The position numbers and the translations under genes are program-made. This document shows positions 1-6,182 of a stretch of 12,086 nucleotides of DNA, in pieces. The stretch comes from Bacteroidota bacterium. Lineage in GTDB: Bacteria; Bacteroidota; Bacteroidia; Bacteroidales; VadinHA17. The notes below the pieces were generated by a model. The model was not told the origin of the DNA, searched no databases, and was given only the letters and a program-made list of their open reading frames with translations. Every line of letters starts with the position of its first letter. Positions within the stretch are counted from its first letter, which is position 1. The stretch lies in assembly GCA_030613125.1 (NCBI GenBank), contig JAUWMO010000071.1, positions 1 to 12,086 on the forward strand, read 5' to 3'.

Positions 1-406
1 GTTCTGCCAGTTTTGCAGCGAAGTCTTCGTCTCCTTGTTTTTCTTCCTTATGAAAACGAAGGTTTTCAAGTAACAGAACCTCACCTGGGTTCAAATCTTT
101 GACTATTTGAAGAGTTTTTGGTCCTATACAATCTTCAGCAAATTCAACTTTTGTTTCAACTAATTGTGACAGGTGCGGAACAATATGCTTCAGGGAAAAT
201 TTTTTATCATAGGTATCTTTTGGCCTTCCAAGGTGCGACATCAGAATTGGAGATCCACCTGAAGATATTATTTTCTTTATGGTTGGAAGGGCAGCTCTTA
301 TACGCGTGTCATCTGTAATTTTAAATTTTTCATCAAGGGGGACATTAAAATCTACTCTGATTAGTACCTTTTTCCCCGAAAGATCTAAATTGTCAATAGT
401 TTTCAT
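1..406 (-). CDS. pgk: Phosphoglycerate kinase, N-terminal part (3' end outside window)
   Basis: Glycolytic enzyme of the cytoplasm that transfers phosphate between 1,3-bisphosphoglycerate and ADP to give 3-phosphoglycerate and ATP. Only the first 135 residues are present; the gene continues past the left edge. Reading from the ATG at 406 down, the start is MKTIDNLDLSGKKVLIRVD. The hallmark PGK N-domain motifs follow in order: RVDFNVPL (residues 17-24), the DTRIRAALPTI segment (33-43), SHLGRPK (57-63) and LLLENLRFH (111-119). These form the 3-phosphoglycerate-binding basic patch, with R35, H58 and R61 expected to contact substrate. There is no purine-rich ribosome-binding site, only A/T-rich sequence upstream, as is usual in Bacteroidota. 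It is transcribed divergently from holB and shares a 141-bp spacer with it. Identification is secure; the C-terminal nucleotide-binding domain cannot be checked. Confidence 0.97.
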   Translation of the reverse strand, partial: MKTIDNLDLSGKKVLIRVDFNVPLDEKFKITDDTRIRAALPTIKKIISSGGSPILMSHLGRPKDTYDKKFSLKHIVPHLSQLVETKVEFAEDCIGPKTLQIVKDLNPGEVLLLENLRFHKEEKQGDEDFAAKLAE

Positions 407-517
407 CCGTTTAAATTTTAAAATGGTAAATTTAAGAAGAAAAATAATTATTTTCTCTCCGCTTGACTGATTTCTTTATAATGGATTTTTTGATAAATTC
501 AGAGGAAGAATTTTATT

Positions 518-525
518 TACCTTTG
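518..525 (+). promoter_or_regulatory. Candidate Bacteroidota -7 box upstream of holB
   Basis: TACCTTTG matches the Bacteroidota primary sigma factor -7 consensus TAnnTTTG exactly and ends 22 bp before the holB ATG. The nearest upstream TTTG (489-492) is 25 bp away, longer than the usual 19-21 bp, so the -33 element is weak or missing. It lies in the divergent pgk/holB spacer. This is a sequence match only. Confidence 0.35.
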
Positions 526-547
526 TGAAATTAGAAGTTTAAAATAA

Positions 548-1681
548 ATGCGATTTTCGGAAGTTATTGGTCAAAAGAAAATAAAAGAAAAATTCATCCA
601 AACTGTCAGGGAAGAGAGGGTAAGCCATGCCCAATTGCTTTCAGGTGAGGAAGGATTTGGAGGTCTTCCGTTGGCAATTGCTTTTTCTCAATTCATACTT
701 TGTGAAGACAGGAAGGAAAATGATTCCTGTGGTGAATGTCCTTCCTGCCAGAAAACCTCAAAATTGATTCATCCTGACCTTCATTTTGTATTTCCAGTTA
801 CTGTAACTAAAACTAACTCCAAACCTGTAAGCGATGATTTTATCACTGAATGGAGAGAAGCCCTGATTGAAGATCCTTATCTGAGTACCAATCGTTGGTA
901 TAATTATCTTGGATTGGAAAACAAGCAAGGCATGATTTACACTCATGAAAGTGAAAATATTATTAAAAAACTTAGTTTGAAGACCTTTGAGGCTGAATAT
1001 AAAGTGATGGTAATTTGGCAACCTGAACGTATGAACCCTACTTGTTCAAATAAGTTGTTAAAAATTATTGAAGAGCCACCTCCAAAAACTTTATTTCTGA
1101 TGGTTTCTTTATTACCTGAACAAATATTGCCTACATTATTATCACGGGTACAGAGGATAAATATTCCAGGAATAGAAACTGATATTTTAGTTGATTTTTT
1201 ACAAAACAGACATGATTTACCTTTAGGAGAACTTAGAAAAGTGGCAAAATTAGCCAATGGCAGTATTACAAGAGCTATTGAGTTTATTATATCGGTTGAT
1301 GATTATAATACAATTTTTACTTTGTTTAAAAAATGGATGCGATTGTGTTATAAAAATAATATTCTGGGCATTTTGGAATGGGTTGATGAGGTTTCGAGTT
1401 TAGGCCGAGAAAAGAAAAAATTATTTTTAATTTATTCACTCCGGATGATCAGAGAAAATTTTCTGCTTAATTCAATGCCAAATTACAGAGACCGTCTCGT
1501 AAGACTATCTGAAAATGAGGAAGATTTTTCTAACAAGTTCTTTCCATTTATTCATAAAAAAAATATCTTTCGGCTTACGGAAGAAATAAATAAAACAATT
1601 TCTGACATCGAGGCCAATGCTTATTCGAAAACAGTATTTCTTGATTTGTCATTTCAGGTTATGGGATTAATCAAGAATTAA
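548..1681 (+). CDS. holB: DNA polymerase III subunit delta' (clamp loader)
   Basis: AAA+ family subunit of the replicative clamp loader, which helps open and load the beta sliding clamp onto primed DNA. The 377-residue length is normal. It opens with the typical F-x-x-V-I-G-Q segment (residues 3-9). The P-loop position reads GEEGFGG (33-39), without the GK[ST] of a working Walker A, as expected for a delta' that does not hydrolyse ATP. Four cysteines (C52, C61, C64, C67, spaced CX8CX2CX2C) form the delta'/gamma zinc module. SNKLLKIIEEPPP (167-179) and SRVQRI (199-204) are the conserved Box VI/VII region; the usual SRC is SRV here. The C-terminal third is helical and divergent, as in the family. 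The start at 548 is the first ATG and places the conserved N-terminus correctly. A 269-bp gap separates it from the next gene, so it may be a single-gene unit. Confidence 0.93.
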   Translation: MRFSEVIGQKKIKEKFIQTVREERVSHAQLLSGEEGFGGLPLAIAFSQFILCEDRKENDSCGECPSCQKTSKLIHPDLHFVFPVTVTKTNSKPVSDDFITEWREALIEDPYLSTNRWYNYLGLENKQGMIYTHESENIIKKLSLKTFEAEYKVMVIWQPERMNPTCSNKLLKIIEEPPPKTLFLMVSLLPEQILPTLLSRVQRINIPGIETDILVDFLQNRHDLPLGELRKVAKLANGSITRAIEFIISVDDYNTIFTLFKKWMRLCYKNNILGILEWVDEVSSLGREKKKLFLIYSLRMIRENFLLNSMPNYRDRLVRLSENEEDFSNKFFPFIHKKNIFRLTEEINKTISDIEANAYSKTVFLDLSFQVMGLIKN

Positions 1682-1754
1682 TTTCAGAACTTCCAATAAA
1701 AATAAAGCAAAGAGCTTTTGCCTGAGTCAGCAGGTGTGAATTTGCGGAAAACGG

Positions 1755-1838
1755 TATACTAATTTGAAAAAATTATTTGCCATACCAACTTTAAGTTGAT
1801 ATCAGATATAAAGTCAGTTTAATACCTGAATTAGTATA
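1755..1838. repeat. Inverted repeat in the holB–ricT gap
   Basis: The 269-bp spacer (1682-1950) has no convincing gene. Its main structure is a perfect 10-bp inverted repeat, TATACTAATT at 1755-1764 and AATTAGTATA at 1829-1838, which two G-U pairs could extend to 12. Inside it are a smaller repeat, ACTTTA (1788-1793) with TAAAGT (1809-1814), and CAACTT-T-AAGTTG (1786-1798). The sequence is AT-rich and no T-tract follows, so a classical terminator is not supported. It could be an operator, a folded leader, or chance. Confidence 0.3.
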
Positions 1839-1868
1839 ATTGTCATGATCACTTTGAAGGATTTTCTT

Positions 1869-1876
1869 TATTTTTG
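1869..1876 (+). promoter_or_regulatory. Candidate Bacteroidota -7 box upstream of ricT
   Basis: TATTTTTG fits TAnnTTTG and lies 74 bp before the ricT start. No TTG sits at the correct distance upstream: the closest are 12 and 26 bp away. T-rich sequence makes chance matches likely, so confidence is low. If real, the transcript would have a leader of roughly 70 nt. Confidence 0.25.
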
Positions 1877-1950
1877 TTCTGAGAATATTACATTATATCA
1901 TCACCGGAAGGCTGAAAGTATCAGCTAATCGGTTTATTAACCCACTGGCT

Positions 1951-3078
1951 ATGAGTGAGCAAGTTAAGAATCCGGATGACGGATTGAACAAATTATATAA
2001 TCATACATTTTTCCTTGTTGATACCAAATACAAACTTCCAACCTTTGATTGGTTATACAATATTCCGGCTGGTAAAATGCCCGGTGATTTGGTTGAAGTT
2101 CGGTTTAAGAATACAAGAAAAGGATTCTTCAATAATGTAAATAATCTTCGGTTACAAAAAGGAGATGTTGTTGCAGTTGAAGCTTCCCCAGGACATGATA
2201 TTGGTATAGTCTCATTATGCGGGGAACTTGTTTCTGAGCAATTGAAAAAGTATAATATTGATCCTTCGCGAACTGAATTTAAAAAAGTATATAGAAAAGC
2301 AAAACAGGTTGACCTGGAAAAGTGGGAAGATGCTAAAAAACAGGAACATTTTACAATGTTGGAAGCGAGAAAAATTGCTTCAGACCTTAACCTGAATATG
2401 AAAATCGGGGATGTAGAATACCAGGGTGATAAAACCAAGGCCATTTTTTATTACATAGCAGAAGAAAGAGTGGATTTCAGGGAACTGATCAGAGTTTTAG
2501 CTGACACTTTCAGGATCAGGATTGAAATGAGACAGATTGGAGCACGCCAGGAGGCTGGCAGAATTGGAGGAATAGGTTCTTGCGGCAGAGAATTATGTTG
2601 CTCTACCTGGATGACAAGTTTTATATCAGTATCTACAAGTGCAGCCCGGTATCAGGCCTTATCATTGAATCCTCAAAAACTGGCAGGACAATGTGGAAAA
2701 TTAAAATGTTGTCTAAATTATGAGCTTGTTTGTTATCTTGATGCTCAAAAAGACTTCCCAAGTTCGGAAATTCCACTTGAAACTTCAGAAGGTTTAGCTT
2801 ATCATCAGAAAACGGATATTTTTAACCGAATAATGTATTATTCTTTTAATCCGGAATTGTCGGTAAATACAATTCCGATATCTGTGGAAAGAGTTCTGGA
2901 GATACTTGAAATGAATCAGGAAGGTAAAAAACCTGATTCGCTCATTAAATTTGCAAATGAAAATATAGGAAGCGAACCGAGTTTTGACAATGTAGTTGGC
3001 CAGGAAAGTATTACCCGGTTTGATAAAAAAATGAGAAAAAAGAAAAAATCAAAAAAAAAGAGAAGGCCCCATAAATAA
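1951..3078 (+). CDS. ricT: PSP1-domain protein, RicT/YaaT-like, with clustered cysteines
   Basis: Member of the PSP1 C-terminal domain family. The best studied relative is RicT (YaaT) of Bacillus subtilis, part of an Fe-S-containing complex that promotes RNase Y-dependent mRNA maturation and development. The PSP1 core spans roughly residues 30-280: a beta-rich start containing PGDLVEVRF, a middle segment with FYYIAEERVDFRELIR, and the signature GGIGSCGRELCC. Six cysteines fall in two similar clusters, C211, C216, C217 and C248, C253, C254 (CGRELCC and CGKLKCC), consistent with metal or Fe-S binding. The protein ends in a very basic lysine/arginine tail (about residues 358-375), which suggests RNA or ribosome contact. 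The ATG at 1951 is the likely start; there is no ribosome-binding site. It precedes gldH by 53 bp. The fold assignment is strong; the function in this phylum is inferred by homology. Confidence 0.85.
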   Translation: MSEQVKNPDDGLNKLYNHTFFLVDTKYKLPTFDWLYNIPAGKMPGDLVEVRFKNTRKGFFNNVNNLRLQKGDVVAVEASPGHDIGIVSLCGELVSEQLKKYNIDPSRTEFKKVYRKAKQVDLEKWEDAKKQEHFTMLEARKIASDLNLNMKIGDVEYQGDKTKAIFYYIAEERVDFRELIRVLADTFRIRIEMRQIGARQEAGRIGGIGSCGRELCCSTWMTSFISVSTSAARYQALSLNPQKLAGQCGKLKCCLNYELVCYLDAQKDFPSSEIPLETSEGLAYHQKTDIFNRIMYYSFNPELSVNTIPISVERVLEILEMNQEGKKPDSLIKFANENIGSEPSFDNVVGQESITRFDKKMRKKKKSKKKRRPHK

Positions 3079-3131
3079 TAATCTGGATTAATAAGCGTAG
3101 TACTTCATAGTTGCCTAAAATAGAATCGAAT

Positions 3132-3602
3132 ATGTATAAGGGTGTCTGTTTATACTTAGTTATTTTATTCACCTTGATTTTTTATTCATGTGATCAGGAC
3201 AGAATATTTGAAAAAAATGTTGAGATTCCTGAATTTAAATGGGATAAAAATGAGCCAATAGTTTTTTCAATTGATATTTCAGATACAAATACAATACACA
3301 ATGTACATATAAATGTCAGAAATTCAGGCAACTATTCATACAGTAATCTTTTCCTTTTCATAACAACTTTTTCACCAACCGGACATTGGATCAAAGATAC
3401 TCTTGAAATCCCGCTTGCAGATAAACGTGGAAAATGGCTGGGAAGTGGTATTGGAGACATTTATTTTAATCGAAAAATTTTTAAAAATAGTGTAAGATTT
3501 CCGGTTTATGGTATTTATACATTTGAGATCAGACAAGGGATGAGAACAGATTACCTGTCAGGTATCAGGGATGTTGGACTCAGAATTGAAAAAGCAAAAT
3601 AA
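3132..3602 (+). CDS. gldH: Gliding motility lipoprotein GldH
   Basis: Small lipoprotein of the GldH family, required for gliding and linked to type IX secretion in Flavobacterium. I place the start at the ATG at 3132 rather than an in-frame TTG at 3111. From the ATG, a clean signal peptide precedes a lipobox cysteine at residue 20 (LIFYSC); the longer start would only add seven polar residues. The mature protein (to residue 156) has one compact beta-rich domain with family-like motifs: NVRN (61-64), YSYSNLFLFI (68-77), DTLEIPLAD (89-97) and GKWLGSGIGD (100-109). Residues after the cysteine are DQDR, an acidic stretch that could act as a Bacteroidota surface-export signal, though this is uncertain. 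It sits between ricT and trmB with a 23-bp gap to trmB, so co-transcription is likely. GldH homologues also occur in non-gliding Bacteroidota, so motility cannot be concluded from this gene. Confidence 0.9.
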   Translation: MYKGVCLYLVILFTLIFYSCDQDRIFEKNVEIPEFKWDKNEPIVFSIDISDTNTIHNVHINVRNSGNYSYSNLFLFITTFSPTGHWIKDTLEIPLADKRGKWLGSGIGDIYFNRKIFKNSVRFPVYGIYTFEIRQGMRTDYLSGIRDVGLRIEKAK

Positions 3603-3625
3603 TACATTTTTAATGTAAAAGAACC

Positions 3626-4333
3626 GTGGGGAAGAACAAGATTAGAAAATGGATGGAAATGGAATCTTACCGTCATGTAATCCAACCTGAATTCAGTGAT
3701 GTATTTAAAAAAGATCATGCCCTGAAAGGAAAATGGAGCAGTGAGTTTTTCTGTAATAGCAACCCTGTAGTTCTTGAGTTAGGTTGCGGAAAAGGAGAAT
3801 ATACCCTTAATTTGGCACAGATCTACCCTGGTAGAAATTTCATAGGTATTGACATAAAAGGATCGCGGATATGGTCAGGAGCTAAAACTGCAATTGAAAT
3901 AGGATTGAATAATGTGGCTTTCATTCGTACAAGGATTGAGTTTATTGAGTCATTCTTCGGTACTGAAGAGGTGGATGAGATATGGCTTATTTTTCCTGAT
4001 CCCCAGTTAAAGAAAAGAAGAAACAAAAAACGCCTTACAAGCCCCCGATTTTTAAATGCTTATCGGGAATTCTTAAAATCTGAAAATGTAATTCATTTAA
4101 AAACCGACAGCAAAGAACTGTACCACTATACAAAAAACCTGCTGGAATTTAACCAGTTAGTAATTTTGCAGTCAATTGAAGATCTTTACGCAACCTCACT
4201 TTCCAATAAAACCCTATCATTCAAAACTTATTACGAACAGGAATTCCTTAAACAGGGGAAAAAAATAACCTATTTAAAGTTTTCCCTTTCAAATAATAAG
4301 GAAATAATAGATATAGACTATGATAAAAGATAG
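3626..4333 (+). CDS. trmB: tRNA (guanine-N7-)-methyltransferase TrmB
   Basis: SAM-dependent enzyme that methylates N7 of G46 in the variable loop of tRNAs. The Rossmann-fold motif I is LELGCGKGEY (residues 50-59), followed by the acidic ribose-binding strand GIDIKGSR (74-81). The TrmB signature is FPDPQLKKRRNKKRL (123-137), which corresponds to the FPDPWPKKRH..RL form in other bacteria, and HLKTDSKELY lies further on. The 235-residue length is normal. The start is GTG at 3626: this gives the N-terminus MGKNKIRKW, which resembles the MGKNKLxKF opening I recall for Bacteroidota TrmB, whereas the first downstream ATG would remove it. The last 14 bases overlap the next gene, suggesting translational coupling. 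Confidence 0.94.
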   Translation: MGKNKIRKWMEMESYRHVIQPEFSDVFKKDHALKGKWSSEFFCNSNPVVLELGCGKGEYTLNLAQIYPGRNFIGIDIKGSRIWSGAKTAIEIGLNNVAFIRTRIEFIESFFGTEEVDEIWLIFPDPQLKKRRNKKRLTSPRFLNAYREFLKSENVIHLKTDSKELYHYTKNLLEFNQLVILQSIEDLYATSLSNKTLSFKTYYEQEFLKQGKKITYLKFSLSNNKEIIDIDYDKR

Positions 4334-4652
4334 TGGTTTTTTTAAACAGGTCTATGAGGTAACCAAAAAGATACCATATGGCAGGGTTTCTACTTATGGT
4401 GCAATTGCAAAATACCTGGGTACCGCAAAATCAGCCCGTATTGTCGGATGGGCGCTTAACGATTGCTATTCAACAGGGGAATTCATTCCTGCTCATCGAG
4501 TAGTAAACCGCAAAGGATATCTTACGGGGAAACATTATTTCGGAACGTCAAATATTATGATCCAATTGCTCGAAAACGAGGGTATAAGAGTTGAAAATGA
4601 TAGAATTATGGAATTCAACAGACTTTTCTGGGATCCTGGTAAAGCTTTGTAA
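4320..4652 (+). CDS. Alkyltransferase-like (ATL) DNA-repair protein, MGMT family without acceptor Cys
   Basis: A 110-residue protein matching the DNA-binding domain of O6-methylguanine-DNA methyltransferase. Visible family features are IPYGRVSTYGAIA (18-30, with the Tyr that helps flip the base at Y26), SARIVGWAL (38-46, with the arginine finger R40), and the active-site loop IPAHRVVN (56-63). In true MGMTs this loop is PCHRV; here alanine (A58) replaces the acceptor cysteine, so it cannot take an alkyl group. Cysteine-less ATL proteins (for example E. coli YbaZ, PWHRV) bind O6-alkylguanine and hand it to nucleotide excision repair, and that is the inferred role here. The N-terminal MGMT domain is absent, as in ATLs. 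Its start lies inside the end of trmB (14-bp overlap). The function is inferred from family knowledge; the Cys-to-Ala change is seen directly. Confidence 0.9.
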   Translation: MIKDSGFFKQVYEVTKKIPYGRVSTYGAIAKYLGTAKSARIVGWALNDCYSTGEFIPAHRVVNRKGYLTGKHYFGTSNIMIQLLENEGIRVENDRIMEFNRLFWDPGKAL

Positions 4653-4680
4653 TATGGATCGGTAATTTAAAAAATATAAT

Positions 4681-4688
4681 TATATTTG
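4681..4688 (+). promoter_or_regulatory. Bacteroidota promoter -7 box upstream of mrp
   Basis: TATATTTG followed by CGCC matches the TAnnTTTG consensus perfectly, and the downstream GC-containing bases resemble many Bacteroidota promoters. It lies in the 80-bp spacer after the ATL gene, 44 bp before the mrp ATG, giving a leader of about 35-40 nt. No clear -33 TTG sits 19-21 bp upstream. It is the strongest promoter candidate in the window and probably starts the mrp–nfu transcript. Confidence 0.55.
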
Positions 4689-4732
4689 CGCCGTTAATTT
4701 AAATTAAACTAAATTAATTTATACAAATAAAG

Positions 4733-5863
4733 ATGACGATAACCAGGTCACAGGTTCTTGATGCTTTGAGAGAGGTAAAACATCCTGAAAAAAATACTGA
4801 TTTAGTTTCTCTCAAAATGATCGAAGATCTTAAAATTGATGGGAAAAAAGTAGGTTTCACCTTGGTGTTTCACGGGGCAAATGATCCATTTGTAAATTCA
4901 ATTAAAAAAGCCTGTGTTCAGATTATTCAGAAGAATTTGGGAAGAGATGTTGAGGTTGAAGGTAACATTGATCATAAATTTATGGTAACCCGGAAAGAAA
5001 GAGAAATCCTGCCAGGTGTTAAAAATATTATTGCCATTGCTTCCGGGAAGGGGGGTGTAGGTAAATCAACTGTTGCATCGAATCTGGCAGTTACTTTGGC
5101 ACAACAGGGGTTAAAAGTTGGCCTGATTGATGCTGATATATTCGGGCCATCAATACCGAAAATGTTCAAACTCGAAGAGGCCAGGCCCATGGTTCAAAAA
5201 GTGAATGACAAGGATATGATCATTCCTGTTGAAAAATACGGTGTAAAAATTCTGTCAATTGGTTTTTTTATCAATCCTGATGATGCTCTTGTTTGGAGAG
5301 GGCCAATGGCAACCAATGCCTTAAAACAACTGATTAATCAAGGCGACTGGGGAGAGCTCGATTATCTACTGGTTGACCTGCCACCAGGGACCAGTGACAT
5401 TCATTTAACCATGGTACAGGAAGTACCTGTAACTGGAGCAATTATTGTTAGTACTCCACAGGATGTTGCTCTGGCCGATGTTGTTAAGGGTATATCCATG
5501 TTCAGGGGAGAAAAGATTGATGTTCCTGTTCTTGGCCTGGTTGAAAACATGGCCTGGTTCACACCTGAAGAGTTACCGGATAATAAATATTTCATATTTG
5601 GAAAAGGGGGTTGCAAGGAGCTGGCAAAAAAATATAAATTACCATTATTACAGCAGATTCCAATAGTACAGAGCATCAGGGAAGATGGTGATAATGGAAC
5701 ACCTTCTGCAATAAATAAAGATACCGTTATTGGACAGGCATTTTTGGAGTTAACCAAAAATATGATGAATGAAGTAGATCGGAGGAATAAAGAAGTTAAA
5801 CCTACAAAACGAGTGGAAATCGATACTTCCACAATGTTTAAAGCTTATAATCATAATAAATAA
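4733..5863 (+). CDS. mrp: Mrp/ApbC-type Fe-S cluster carrier ATPase (NBP35 family)
   Basis: P-loop ATPase of the Mrp/ApbC/Nbp35 family, thought to bind and transfer Fe-S clusters to client proteins in the cytoplasm. An N-terminal MIP18/DUF59-type domain covers about residues 1-85. The ATPase domain follows, with the deviant Walker A KGGVGKST (106-113), the switch-like DADIFGPSIPKMF (about 137-149) and Walker B DLPPGTSD (215-222). VENMAWF (270-276) is the segment that, in Salmonella ApbC and E. coli Mrp, leads into the cluster-binding CxxC. Here the next residues are TPEELPD, so both cysteines are missing, although GKGGC follows soon after. The 376-residue length is normal for the two-domain form. 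Its start lies 44 bp after the TAnnTTTG box, and its stop is 2 bp before the nfu ATG, so the two almost certainly share an mRNA. The family is certain; cluster handling without CxxC is the open point. Confidence 0.95.
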   Translation: MTITRSQVLDALREVKHPEKNTDLVSLKMIEDLKIDGKKVGFTLVFHGANDPFVNSIKKACVQIIQKNLGRDVEVEGNIDHKFMVTRKEREILPGVKNIIAIASGKGGVGKSTVASNLAVTLAQQGLKVGLIDADIFGPSIPKMFKLEEARPMVQKVNDKDMIIPVEKYGVKILSIGFFINPDDALVWRGPMATNALKQLINQGDWGELDYLLVDLPPGTSDIHLTMVQEVPVTGAIIVSTPQDVALADVVKGISMFRGEKIDVPVLGLVENMAWFTPEELPDNKYFIFGKGGCKELAKKYKLPLLQQIPIVQSIREDGDNGTPSAINKDTVIGQAFLELTKNMMNEVDRRNKEVKPTKRVEIDTSTMFKAYNHNK

Positions 5864-5865
5864 AA

Positions 5866-6123
5866 ATGGACCATTCGCACAATAAACTTTTAAAAGAAAA
5901 AGTATTAAAAGCTCTTGATATGATCAGTCCATATCTTCAGACAGATGGTGGAGATATCGAACTGGTTGAAATCTCTCAGGATAAGGTTGTAAAAGTAAAA
6001 TTTTCCGGTGCATGTTCTGAATGCCCTTATCTTAATCAAACCCTGACCGCTATAAAGGAAGCTATATTGAAGGAGGCACCTGAAATTAATCAGGTAATAT
6101 CTGTTGATCACATGCAACAATAG
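5866..6123 (+). CDS. NifU C-terminal domain (Nfu-type) Fe-S scaffold protein
   Basis: An 85-residue stand-alone NifU C-terminal domain, which assembles or carries a [4Fe-4S] cluster between subunits and delivers it to target enzymes. The family pattern is clear: YLQTDGGDIELVEI (residues 23-36), followed by KFSGACSECPY (45-55), where C50 and C53 form the CxxC cluster-binding pair. The length is typical of minimal Nfu proteins in Bacteroidota. It starts only 2 bp after the mrp stop, which supports joint function: Nfu supplies the CxxC that the neighbouring Mrp lacks. That functional link is an inference. A 55-bp spacer follows before the sprE start. Confidence 0.95.
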   Translation: MDHSHNKLLKEKVLKALDMISPYLQTDGGDIELVEISQDKVVKVKFSGACSECPYLNQTLTAIKEAILKEAPEINQVISVDHMQQ

Positions 6124-6167
6124 ATAATAACTTTCAATATTCAATGTTTAATTGATAGAAAGCTTTT

Positions 6168-6182
6168 ATTGAATTGAATTGA
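6168..6182 (+). repeat. Three tandem ATTGA units across the sprE start
   Basis: ATTGA occurs three times in a row and each unit contains a TTG. The third unit carries the proposed TTG start codon of sprE at 6179. The copy number is low, and adding or losing a unit would still leave the last TTG in frame, so on/off phase switching is not expected. An effect on initiation efficiency is possible but unproven. Confidence 0.6.

Noticed and set aside
118..470. Plus-strand open frames across the pgk start
   Set aside because: They are antisense to the conserved PGK N-domain and have no recognisable content.
1707..1721. GCAAA/TTTGC hairpin after holB as a rho-independent terminator
   Set aside because: The stem is only 5 bp, weak in GC, and no T-run follows.
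2001..2444. Open frame on the minus strand inside ricT
   Set aside because: It is antisense to a well-supported gene, shows no recognisable protein motif, and is explained by the codon composition of the opposite strand.
3111..3131. In-frame TTG at 3111 as the gldH start
   Set aside because: It adds seven polar residues before a well-formed signal peptide; the ATG at 3132 places the lipobox cysteine at residue 20.
5401..5832. Minus-strand open frame inside mrp
   Set aside because: It lies antisense to the conserved ATPase domain; its translation has no family-like features.
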